NCBI RefSeq assembly: GCF_035582795.1
Contig: NC_134367.1
Span: 82,815,062-82,879,061, forward strand
Length of the DNA: 64,000 nt
DNA from: Mycteria americana
Taxonomy: Eukaryota > Chordata > Aves > Ciconiiformes > Ciconiidae
Direction of reading: 5' to 3'
In this document: positions 12,581 to 23,960 of the stretch, piece after piece
How the letters are laid out: every line of letters begins with the position of its first letter
How positions within the stretch are numbered: position 1 is the first letter of the stretch
The notes under the pieces: generated by a model
Seen by the model: only the letters and a program-made list of their open reading frames with translations
The model's database searches: none
What the model was told of the DNA's origin: nothing
Position numbers and translations under genes: made by a program

Positions 12581-15500
12581 CACAAAATGCTGGGCGGTGT
12601 GAAGGGCTGCAGACAACCCTCCCACCCCAGGTAGGCCGGCGTTTAATTACAGAAACGGAGGAGGCCCGGGCCGGCAGGTGCACGTCGCTTGCTGCCCGTG
12701 CAGAAGGGGCGGTGGGCGCAGGGCAATGCCAGACCACAGGCCAGGATGGCCGGGTCCAGCCCTGCCGACTTCGCAGCGGTGCTAACAGGCGGGCTGAGCC
12801 TCGGTGGCAGCGCCGTCCTGCCGCCGGCGGCTACGGGCGGGTCGCCAGCGTGCATCTCACCCTCCCCGGAGCGCCTCGGACCACACGGACGTTTCCCAGT
12901 CCGATAGCCAAATGGCTGATGGTGTGCCGCTCGCTAGCTGCGGAGACCTGCAGACATGGGGTCTGCACATCTGCAGACTCCAAAGGATTAAAAATAGATC
13001 CCACGCCGCCGACGGCACATTTTATGTCCATTTAAAGGTGTGCCATGCTTTTCATGCGAGACCGGAGAAAATGCCTTCACGCTGGTGACATTTTGTTCAA
13101 GGCCCTTTTCTTTTTTTCAGACTGTGACTGCCTGGGCTAGCTCCCCTTCGAAGCACTATTTCAGCAGGGCTGCATTCGCCCCCGACTGCCTTGTTCTAAA
13201 TGGGGAACTGCAGCATGTTTTCTGGCACGTTTGTGGTGCTCTCTGCTGCTGCTGCTGCGGTGGTGGCTGCCCCGACACGTAGTCAGCAGCTAACGAGTTC
13301 ATATTTCTGAGCAAGGCAAGGACTCGCTCTCTAGAATGAGTAAAATGTTTTCCTTCATTTTTCTTTCTTTCTTTTTTTATTTTGATGCCCCGGCGCAGGG
13401 AAGACTTGTTAGAAGAGCACCGTCCTTCCTGCCACTTGTTCGCGTTGGCCACGTGGGGTGGCGGTGCTACTTTTGGGATGGACATCCCAGCAGGTACCTG
13501 GCACACGCATTCCTCCAAGTGTCCACCATGTGGGTGCCCTAGGAATCAGCTGGAGCTGGACCCGGGTGCACCAGTCACCCCAGCTCACGCATGACCCGCA
13601 CCTGGCCCAGCGCCTTCCCCGGCCCCACCGGGGCTGTGGGGGTTGGCTCCCTGGGTGCTGCTGCCTGCCTGCCTGCCACCGGTAAGGAATGGGGAGAAAC
13701 GGTGCACACGGTGGCCCTGGTGTGGGCAGGTCCAGCCCCAGTTGGTGCTGCGGGGCAGGGAGCTTCCCATGCACGGCTCCCAGGGCCAAGGACGCTGCTT
13801 AGGATGCGGATGGGATGAGGTGATCTGTGCAGTACACGCACGGGCACTCGGGCAGCTTTAGAAGAAACAAAACCGAAGCAGAGCTGCTGTGGGTCCTGCC
13901 ACGGAGGGGAGCGACGAGGTGGGGGCTGGCGTGGTGGCACTGGTGCGCACGCTTTGACGCGTGTGCTGCTGCTGTGGTGGCCAGGAGCGGGGAGCGGGGA
14001 GCAAGGCAGGGCGCGCACGGTTTCCTCCGCAGAGCGGCGCTGGCAGGAGCCACGCGCTGCTTGAAAAGGGGCTTTCTCTGCTGGCATCCACCAGGTCACG
14101 CACAGCCCAGGCCACCGCCTCGCGCCGTGTGAAACCCAAGAAAGCCTGGATAATCTCCAAAGGGCAGACGAAATTCCCATATCAAGCGAGCCTCACTCTA
14201 GCTCTGCTAAAGCCCGGGGAGGTTTGCCTTCGTGGGAGGACCTGGGTGCTTTTATAAGGGGCTCCATTCCTCCCCCGGGAGCCCCCAGCCAGTCAGCACG
14301 GCTGAGGCCATATTAGGGATGCCGTTCCCCGCGTCCGGACTGCACACCCCCATCACGTTCCCCATAGGAAGGCTCCCCACGAGGTCCCCCCTACCCTGAC
14401 TTAAAGAGGCAGCAAAGGCGGCAGCTCCCGGGTGAGAGGCGGGGAGGATGGGGCCCGACTGCTCATCCTCCAAGCCAGCGCTATTCCCAAATGGGTAGAA
14501 GTGAGAACAAGCCAAGGTGCCAGCGGGGAGGGAAGGGGGAGCCATCAGCATGCCCCCCAGCCTACTGCTCGTGGTTCCCAAGCCTGACTTTGCCTTCCCA
14601 GCGGCTATTTCCCAGTTTCTTTCCGCTGCCTCTGTGCAATTTTGGAAGCAATTTAGAAGCTCAGCTCAGCAGCTGAGCCCTGCTCCTGTTTGGTACGAAG
14701 GGAGCTGAGCCCTCGATGCGAGTGGCTTTATTTGGGACAGAACCTTGGCAGGGCACAGCCGTGCCCCGTCAAGAGGCTGGGACTCCTGTGTGCCAGGTAC
14801 CGCTGAGGGCAGGGAAACCCACTCTCGGGGAGCTCCCTGCATAGCCTTCCTCCTGCCCCCTGCCCCATCGCAGCATCCTCCTCTACCCCTCCTCCTCAGC
14901 TGGAGCCGGCAGGTCCTTCGGGGCTGCTTCTCTAGGTGGGCTGGGGAAGAGCTTTTAATACGCAGGCTTTTCTGAACTGGTGCTAGAGGTGCTTCGGAAA
15001 AAAGGTAGATGGCTGTGGCAATCTCCAATGGACGATCTCAAAGCACACGGTTGTGCCACTGAGGTCTGCAAATGGAATTTACGCTGGGATGAGGTTTGTT
15101 CTGTGTTGAAGACCCACCATTTCCAGGGGGAGGAACAATGAGATTAGGTTACGTAGATTTCACAAACTGACAGTGAAATCAGCCAAGAGTCAACACTGAG
15201 CTGCCACTAATTTCTGGTGTTTAAAATCAGATTCAGGAATATGCACTTGAGCTGTGCTTGTTTCTTAGCCCTCTCATTGCCAATTCTGTGACGTTTTTTC
15301 AAGCATTAAAATATTTTCCACAATGCATTTATTATTACCCATCAGTTTATTGCTTGGGAAACTCAGTCCCATCGTGAGCAGGCTGGTATTAGATTCAGGA
15401 CCGGCACTGGGCCCTATGACAGGCAGGTGCTAGGTTTGCACGTGGGGAACGGTGAGGCATGTGGGTGCCTATGCTGGAAAAAACAGCCTGAAGCTATAGG

Positions 15501-18500
15501 AACAGCTTCTGTCCCCAGCACCTAGAGGTGACACTAGCCCAGGGGTGACGGTCTGAAGCACTGATCTTTCAGAACTGATCATTTCAGCAGCACTCCCTTA
15601 CTGCTGTGAGATGGGGAGCAGTTTATAGCACAGGTGCCTCCTTTTCTCCCCCAAAATTTGTGTTCTCCCAGTGACAGATTGGCTCTCAGAGGTGGCCAGC
15701 CATGCCAGAGATTCATAATCCCTTGCTTGTGTCAAATGCCGTACCCGCCTCTCAGGTGCCGTGCTGTGGTCCAGGAGTGAGAGGAGGAGAGGAAGACGTG
15801 CCTGGGATTGAAAAAGGAACACGAACAGCAATGACAGAAAAGTAACCCTGACCAGTGGCTGGATTGCTGTCCCCGAGCTCCAGAGGGATGGGAGTACGAG
15901 CGGGGAACAGCTTTGTGCAGCACTATGAGCTCGAGATAAGGTTGGAGGAAAGTGTGTGGGCTCAGATACTTCTCCAGCGCCTGCCTCTCCCTGCATGGGT
16001 GACACAGGCTGCCTCCTGCCTCGGCTCATGGAGGTGGCATCCTGTAGGTGTTACTGAGACCACGAACTTGATAACGTCTTACACATTGCAAGTGAATGTG
16101 TTGGGCTCTGCCACTTGGAGCATGATCCAGTTCTGCCTTGATGATTTTTTCTGGAAGTGAGATCCCTCCGCATGGAAAACTGCCTGGATCCCTGCTTATC
16201 CTTTCTTTCAGGGAAACTTCAGAAATAACACCAGTTATTTCTGACAGACATTCAGAACCCAGACATTCCCCGACTGGGTTTCTTTGTTTCAAACTATCCC
16301 TTTTAAGCATGGAGAAGGAGAGGTGGCTGCAGGTTCCCACAGCGTTTCACCTCCCATCCCCTCTCCAGCTTCTCTCCTAGCTCCTGGTGGAGATGTGGCC
16401 AGGCTGACAGTGTGGAGCAGAGCTGGCGAGGGGGAGAGGAAGAAAGCAAAACAGGGGGTGAGGGAAGGCAGAGGGGACCAAGGCAGGGGACACGTACGTG
16501 GAAATTGCCTTCCAGCATTCCTCCTGCCTCCTCACCATGCTAGAGCGCCTGTCCCTACAGCAAGATCCAAAATGTTGAACCAAATCTGCCCTTTCTCCTG
16601 AGGGAAGCCTAAGAGCTGGGCGCAGACCTGGGGCCAGTCCCTTCCCTGCAGGAGTGAATCAGCACATCCCCACCAACGCTGGGCCAGCTCCTCCTGCTTG
16701 CCCCTGCGCTGCACCTCAGAGGGAGAGAGATGCAGGAATGAGCTAGAAGGGCCCAGAGGCATGAGAAAGCCCAGGGGTGGTTTTCTGGAGCAGGATTAGA
16801 CACAGGAAATCCATGAGAGGAGATAGCTCCTGGGTCCGCCTCCGATAGTCCAGCTGTGAAGAAACACATTTTGCTCTGTTGGAAAGAAAGGCAAGAGGGC
16901 AGCCTGCACAGACCAGGGGGATGCAAGCAAATCTGATGGACAACACGGGGGAACAAGGGTTAATTTGCTGGAGGGGGAGAGGCTGGCTGTTGGGAAGGGG
17001 GAAGGCAGTGTGTGAGGGGGGTGCATTCTCAAAGCCACCGAGCTGTGCTGGGAAAAGTGGCCCCAAGCCTTTAGAAGAGCCCTAGGTTGGAGATGGCAAG
17101 CGAATACATGTGGATTTTTCAGGGAGTAGCTGAATGTGGAGTTATACCCCATTCACTGGCCACTTGGGAAGAAGGGATGTGGTGGGGCGGTGTGGGACGA
17201 GCATGCAGCCACCTCCACCCGAGCCCACTCCTCGCTGCTCCTACTGAGCCGTGCCCACCTCTGGGGAAACCCACATCCGTCACAGAAAACACGCAGGTGT
17301 GTAGCCGAGAGCGGGGTCCCCTGCACTGCCCACGGGGAGCTGCACAGCTGGAAGCGGGTTCCTCGCCTCGGCCATGGGAGGGGCAGCAGCCAGGCGGTGA
17401 CCCAGGCTCGCCGGCCAGCCTGCTGGTCACTGGGGCTGCTCAAGCAGGAGATAAAAAGAGAGCAGGCAAGGAATCTCTCATGATTCTCCTGCCTCTCCCT
17501 TGGCTGGCACGTAAACTTGGATTTTTCTCAGACTGAGTAGGCAGCCTGCAAATGTGCTGCTGGGGGCAGCACCTTGACAAGTACCCCGTTACTGCTGGCC
17601 CTAAGGTCTGTTCCCTTGCTGGGATCCCCTTGACCCGTCAGCAATGATGTACAGCCTTGCAACCTTAAGGAGTAGGAGCCAGGAAGAAAAGAAAGGGAGA
17701 AAAAAGGACTGATACCAGTAGGGACCTTATTCTTTGCCCATGGTAACGGTTTTTAAGCTGGGAGCTGACCTGCGTTCCCATCACGTGCTGAAGAGCCAGC
17801 CTTGCTGTGTGCCCAGTCCACGACTTGCTGCTGCAGCAGCCAGAGGACAGTGGGCAGTGGGAGACGTCTCTCCGTGCTCCTGGGCACACAGCCCTAGCAC
17901 ACAGCCCAAGGAACTACATCTCTTAGAAAGGTGGATGCAAAGCATGGACCATCAACAAGGCTTGGAGGAGCTGCTGAGGTTGCTGTAAACGGTGCTGCCG
18001 TGGGTGCTTGGAGGCACAGCCGCTCAGAGCTGTAATGGTAAAAAGCTTCAAGTTGTTCCAAGAAAAATGTGAGATTTGCACCAGTAACAGGATTTGTGCT
18101 CAGAGCTGCTGGAAGGGAGGTTGCAGGGCTTCCCTGGCGGGTTGCAGCCCATCCTGGCCATGACCAAATTTCCCAGAGCTCTGATAACAGCATCAGGCAG
18201 TTCTGGGGGACTTTTGCAGCCAAGTGCACTACCGCTGGCTAACCTGCCCCGCAGAGCATTTGAACCAGCTCTTCTGATCCTTCTCTCATGACAGTGTTAC
18301 CCTGTGGGCAGCTGGTGCAGACCTAAAAGGGATAATAGCCCATGAAACCAAAGACCCCGCATCTGCGGGATTAACCAGGCTTCTATTAACAGCGCAATGG
18401 CTTGTTTTGTGAGGTGACTGGGACAGCTACCCCTAGTATTTGGCAGAGCTTCACTGATCTAGGTGAAGGCAGAGTTTCACAGGTCTAGGAAGCCTGTGTT

Positions 18501-21500
18501 TTTTCCCTGCCTGGCAAAATATTCTTGCTGGTTTGGATTTTATGCTGTTAAATACTTTAAAAATACGGTTCTCTACGAGAAACAGCTTCTTTCTTTTCCC
18601 TGTTTCTTCTCTCCCCCAGGCTTTACCCAAACGATAGCTCAGCAGCCCAATTTCAGATCGTGACAGCTCCCATTTCGGCTGGAAGCCAGTCTGCCGACCT
18701 GAAGCTGTGCTGACATGTAATTTTCCACTCCTACTACATACAAACTGTCCACTGTCCCCCCTTATTGCCCAGAGCCACAGAGAGGTGCAATGGCAAAAGA
18801 CTGCAAGTCAAAACTGGGTGTAAACTACCCCACACAATTAGCCTGTGTCTTTCTGTGACCGCACTCTGCAAAATAACATGCATGCTTATTTTTTGTTTCC
18901 TGCTACTTTTTGCATAAAAATCAAGTTACCTCTCTGCTGTTGACTTTGCTGTGGGTATTTCAGACAGAAATAAGACTGTTTCCCAGGCCAGGCTGCTCTC
19001 CTCCCTAGAGAGCAGCTCTGGTGCTCCCACTCAAACAGAGGTAGCAGAGGAAATGGGGACTTCTGGGGTTTGGCATTGATCAGTCATCTGCCATTGATCC
19101 GGTTTGAAACTCTTGACTTACCCGGCCACCTGGTTTGCTACCTGTAGGAGAGCAATAATAAGGATTAAGAGGCATAACTAAGATCCTCAGGGGAAAAGTG
19201 CTTTAAAAGGAAAAAAGTCATGCTTAGAATTTCAAGTGGTGCCTTTATTCTGTTTTTTAATGAAGGAAAAACCCCAGGAAAATATGCAAGGGAGGAAATT
19301 CTAGTGTTAGTATCAGTGTCATAAATATTGTAGTTCCTCATTCAGGAATTGTTTAATAACTGGCTACTCTCACCCCATGGAAGTCTCTGCCATGAGGTAC
19401 TGAAGCCAAAACTCATTAGGGTTAAAAAAATAATAATGTTTATACAGCTACGCTGAGAACATCCAGAGCTGCTGCGTTGAGGACGGGGAATGATTCTCGT
19501 CTGGCACATACTGAGCGGCTTGGCTCTAGCTGGAGGGGTGAGGGAGGAGTTGTCTGTCACCCAGGACAGTCTCAGCATCCTCCCCCGAGCTGCCGAATGC
19601 GCTCTGGAACCGGTTTGGGATGGTGGCTGGCCTGGAGGGACGCTGGGCCCTGTTGCCTGGCGGTTCCTGCACTGTAAGCCTGAAGATTGATTGTGTCAGG
19701 CTGCAGGGAACGTGCCCAACAGCCACCGCTGCTGCTTGCATCAGCCTTAGGTAACGTGTGATTTTCAACGTCGGCGTTGCTGGGTGTCTCTGCATGCTTC
19801 TGTTACAGGTCTTTTTATGCAAGTGGTCCCCAGTTATTTTCCAAGCCCAGCTGCTGCCAATCTGCCCGGCACTGCGGGATGCGTGTGCAAACCGTCGGGT
19901 GGGAGGGATGCGCCGAGAAGGAGAAACTGGAGCGGGAGGGTGAAGGTGCAGCTTACCTCGTAGCACACGGGTAGCTGGGCACTCTTTTTCAGGCCAGCAA
20001 GGGATAGAGGCCCTAAACCCGGCATGGTACAATGGAGAGGATGGGTGGAGGCAGCTACTAACAGTACTATGTTATTTGTGAAGTGCTGACATCTTTCAGG
20101 CTGATACGAAGAGTAGACGCCTGCTCTGAAGAGTGCAGAGTTTAGGGAAAAAATGCAGAAAATGGGAACAGACAGACTGCGTGCCAGGATCTGGTGCTTG
20201 TGGTTCTGGCATTTCATGTGTGACAGCTGAGACATGGATTAATGACTGGGTGGCAGGTTTATGGGCACCCCAGGAGAAGTTTGGCCCTGCAAAAGGTGAA
20301 CCCTTTCTTCTCTATTGGGAAGGGAAGCCATCAGAGAGTATCCATGTACCTCTGATACAGCTGTGTCTTTCTAAACTGGGGACAGAAGTTCTTTGGGAAG
20401 GAAAAGCTGTAAACAATTGTTGCTCTAAAATGATACCTAGGAACAACAGCAGCCTTTTTGTAACTACAACTGCCAAGCTAATACTTTGCAGGTTGGCTCA
20501 AAATGACATTTTGTACAAAATAACATTTTCTAGATGGAAAGCAAATGCTGCAAACCCCACACCTTGCCCATTCATATGAAATCCACTAACGTCATCTGCT
20601 CATATAGACTGAGCAGAATATCAGAGTAAGAAACCAGAGTCCTGATTAATTGGGGAGTAATCTGCTCTTGTCTCTAGCCAGTGCTGCTACAGCAGCCTTC
20701 TCTAGTGCTGTCTTCAGTTACAGGTATTTTCATACCAATTGTCCCCTGTTATTTTCCAAGAAACGCCCTCCGTTACAGCAGGTGGTGCCAAGGGCATGGC
20801 TGGAGCGCAGTGGGACCACAGAGGTACCACAGGCAATGGGAGAAGGCAGCGGGGACAACCCAGCTGCCACCGGAGCCCTCAGTGGGGATACTGAATGAGT
20901 GAGGCAGCTCCCAAATGTAACCCCCAGGATAACACTGAGAGGGGAAAACCTGCTGCATCTGCCTGGTTTTCTTCCAGCGAAGCATGTAGGCAAGGCTCCT
21001 GTATGTCTGCTGTGGATAGGGCACCGTGCACGGCACAGCATGGCGAGAAGGTGCTCTCAGAAGCAGTTCCTCACTCATTTTTGAAGCTGTTGTGTGATGG
21101 CTGCCATGTCAGGGGTGCTATTTCTGTGCCTGCCTTCCCGGTAGGTACACTGCCCAGGCTCCGCTCCCTTGTAGCTCCGTTGCTGCCTACCCCTGAGAGC
21201 AGCCGGCAGAGCTGAAGGGAGCTGGAGAAGCTCTAACCGGTTTTAAAATGGAGCTTAATAGCTTTATGAATGCAGCTGTACAACATGCCTGCCTGTGGCA
21301 CCAGGCCCTGGACGCCAGTGCAATTGGCCTCTCCTGATGGCATTTTCCTGAATCGCCGGGGGGGGACGACCCTGGATTTCCCCAATATCCCGCTGGCACA
21401 GGGCTGTTGCCATAGCTGCAAGGGCTGGGGGCTGTGAGGGCTGGAGGGAAATATCCCAGTGCTTCTGCAAAGGTCAGGCAACATCTGTGCCCTCCTCCCG

Positions 21501-21828
21501 CACCCCAGGGCACCACCGGCTTGCAAAGCCTCAACCGGTCCATGTAAAATCTGGGAGCTGTATTCTACTCGGTCTGAGCATCAATTAAACTACACCAGTT
21601 TGGTGACATTAGCTGCATCAGGGATTGCATCAACCTGCTGCACAGGCAGAGGTGCTGCGTGCAGCCACCGTCCCCTCACATTAAAGCCACCAGCACTTTT
21701 GTTACACTGAACAGTCTGGGCCAGCGTTTTCCATCCCGGGTAGCCGTGTCAGCTTGCATTTTTTCATTTGTGCCAGTTAGGGGAGGCACAAGGCAAGGCA
21801 AGGAAAAAATACCGTTTGCCTCCTTGTT
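12581..21828. other. Intergenic DNA between ACTA1 and CCSAP
   Basis: Mostly GC-rich with AT-richer islands (for example 15.05-15.4 kb and 18.4-19.5 kb). No exon chain, RNA gene or recognisable mobile element is supported. Two similar stretches of about 45 bases lie roughly 0.9 kb apart (about 19803-19848 and 20720-20762), sharing GTTACAGGT and GTTATTTTCCAAG. Confidence 0.55.
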
Positions 21829-21851
21829 AAAAAAAAAAAAAAAAAAAAAAA
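21829..21851 (+). repeat. A23 homopolymer
   Basis: Twenty-three consecutive A residues. No AATAAA precedes them and no flanking direct repeat was noticed, so I do not read it as the tail of a retrocopy. Confidence 0.9.
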
Positions 21852-21879
21852 GGCGGCAGTTTCCTACAACCGCTTCTGA

Positions 21880-22370
21880 AAATCCGTCAGTGCCCCCCTG
21901 TGTCGGAGCGGCGGCCGGAGAGCCGCTGTGCAGAGCCCTGCTGCGGAGGGAAAGCAGGCCCGCAGCTACCCAAAATGGGGCGTTTGCAGCCTGCCGGGCT
22001 GGGGCTGGGGCTGGGGCTGGGGCTGGACGAGGGCGATCGTGCTGTCTTCCCTCAGAGGGGTGTCGCGAGGCGTGCGCGACGCGGTGGCGACGGCACGGCG
22101 GCAACCCTCCGCAGGCCAACCATAGCCCACGGGGCAGGATTCGGGTGCGGCGCCGTGAAGAGGGAGCGTGAGAGAGAGCAGGAGACATCCCGCCGTGGCC
22201 CGCAGGCCGAGGGGCGGATGAAGCGCTGCGTGCCCGGGCCAGCGCGGCCGTGCCTCGCCGCAGGCGTGCGGGAGGCCCCGCGGCGGCTGCAGAGGCCGCC
22301 CCGCTGTCTGCGCTGACCGCCGAAGCGCTGCGTGTCCCGAGCGACCCCGGCCGCCTAAGGCAGGGCTGGA
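21880..22370. promoter_or_regulatory. Upstream CpG-rich segment
   Basis: This dense CG block is separated from the main CCSAP island by a less CpG-rich interval (about 22370-22640). It may be an alternative or divergent promoter, or a shore of the main island. Open frames on both strands overlap and are not believable as protein. Confidence 0.4.
21996..22025 (+). repeat. GGGCTG hexamer, five tandem copies
   Basis: Five exact GGGCTG units. The regularly spaced G-runs could form a G-quadruplex on the plus strand. It lies in a CpG-rich segment about 1.3 kb upstream of the CCSAP start codon. Confidence 0.9.
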
Positions 22371-22639
22371 GGAGGCCAATGCTGTTCTGCCGCTCACTGG
22401 GGACGGATTTTTAAAGCGGATTAGTGCAAAATGGAGAGAGGTCCCTGCTGTCGCAGACGCCTTTGCCTCCCCGCGGCAGCCCCCTACTGCTACCCATCTT
22501 TTTTGTCTTGCAGAAACAGAGCTCAAATCGGCAGCTGCCCCTGCCGCGGCGCTGCACAAAAAAGGAATTCTTGCAAACGCATTGATTGTGACGCACTGCA
22601 CGTGCTCTGCGGTTTTAAATCTCCTCCGGCAGCAGCAGG

Positions 22640-23960
22640 GCTGCGCCACGCTGCCTCCTCGGCAGGGCGGCGGGGCGGGTTTCCCGCCTCAGCCGGTGCC
22701 GGGGAAGCACCCGGGGCTCCAGCCCCGCTACTGCGAAGCCCAGGGCCGCCGGAGGCGGCGGCTGCCGGAGGGCGCCCGGTTTGGCGCCCGTCCTGGCCCG
22801 CTCAAGACTCGCCGGGCTGCGGGAGGCGGCAGCAGCGCAGGCGAAGCGGGGCTGCCGGCCCGGGCGGCCCTCGGTGCCGGGGCAGCGCGCCGGGCCCCGC
22901 CCCGGCCGAGCCCCGCGCCTGGCGCTGGGAGCCGCTCCCGAGCTACGGGCGGGGGCTCGGGCGGCGCTGCCGCGCTGCGGCTCGCGCTGCCGCGTTTCCG
23001 CCCGCTTCCTTTCCGCTCCGCGTCGACTCCACGTCACTATCCCCCGCGCGGCGGCGCTGTGGCGGCTGGGGCCGCATCCCCGCCTGACGTGCCCGCGCGC
23101 GCCGTGACGCCGCCAGGGGGTGGTGGTTGGGGAGGGGGCGGCGGCGGCGGCGGCGCGCGGCGATTGGCGCGGGGCGGGCGGGGGCGGGGCCGGGCGCCGC
23201 TGTTTGGATTTAAACGTTGCAGCGGGAGGGGGCGGGCTCGGCCGGCGGCGGATCGCGGCGGCGGCGGATCCCGGCAGATCATCGCCCCGGCCCCGCCATG
23301 GTGGTGCCGGCGCGGCGCGTGAAGACGGAGTACATGAAGCGCTTCAAGGAGCCCAAGTGGGAGTCGTGCGGCGCCTGCTACCTGGAGCTGCTGCGCTACC
23401 GCCTCAGCCGCCGCCTCCTGGAGCAGGCGCACCGGCCCTGGCTGTGGGACGGCTGGGAGCAGGACAGCGGCGGCAGCGGAGGCGGCAGCACCGCCGGCTC
23501 ACCCTCGCCGCCGGGCGCCGGCAGCCCCGCGGCCGCGCAGGAGGAGGAGGAGGAGGCGGCGGTGCCAGCGCCAGCGCCGAGCGAGGCGGAAGGGGGGAGC
23601 CCCGGTACGGAGCGGGGGTAATGGCGGCGGCGGTGGGGGGGGGGTGTCTCCGGTCTGCGGGGGGCGTCAGAGATGGCTCCGTCCGGGCGGCCCTGGCGAG
23701 GTGTGGGCTGCCGCTCCTAGTTCCTCGGCGGCGCCCGGACCCTGCGGGGTGACCGTGCGGGGGTGCCCGGCCCCCGCCCTGGCCCGTCTTACCCGCCCTC
23801 GGGCGGGGGCGTCCGCAGGGGCCCGGGGCGGGCGGTGCCTGCGGGAGGACGGCGGTGTTGCAGGGCCGGTGCTGAGGAAGGCAGGCGGCGGGGGGTCTCG
23901 GACGGGCGGGGAGGGGTGCGAGGCTTCCCTCGTAGTACCCCCCAAAGGAGGTGCGTAGGA
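22640..23960 (+). promoter_or_regulatory. CCSAP: CCSAP CpG-island promoter and 5' UTR
   Basis: A very GC- and CpG-rich block covers the CCSAP start codon. Just upstream of it, in order, are GGC trinucleotide repeats (about 23137-23155), an inverted CCAAT box ATTGG (23163-23167), clustered GC boxes (about 23168-23191) and a TATA-like TTTAAA (23209-23214). This spacing suggests transcription starting around 23235-23250 and a 5' UTR of roughly 50-60 bases. It is typical housekeeping promoter architecture; the start site itself is inferred. Confidence 0.8.
23298..23604 (+). CDS. CCSAP: CCSAP coding exon 1
   Basis: From ATG at 23298 to G23604 before the donor gtacgg. 307 nt, phase 1. Encodes the conserved N-terminal block and a Gly/Ser/Glu low-complexity tail built partly from GGC and GAG triplets. 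A longer frame simply reads on into the intron. Confidence 0.95.

Noticed and set aside
13575-14180. 201-codon minus-strand open frame in GC-rich DNA
   Set aside because: No motif, no supporting splice structure, and other frames are open over the same bases.
21659-23752. Several open frames of 140-250 codons around the CCSAP promoter on both strands
   Set aside because: CpG islands lack stop codons by composition; only the frame from 23298 continues into conserved exons.
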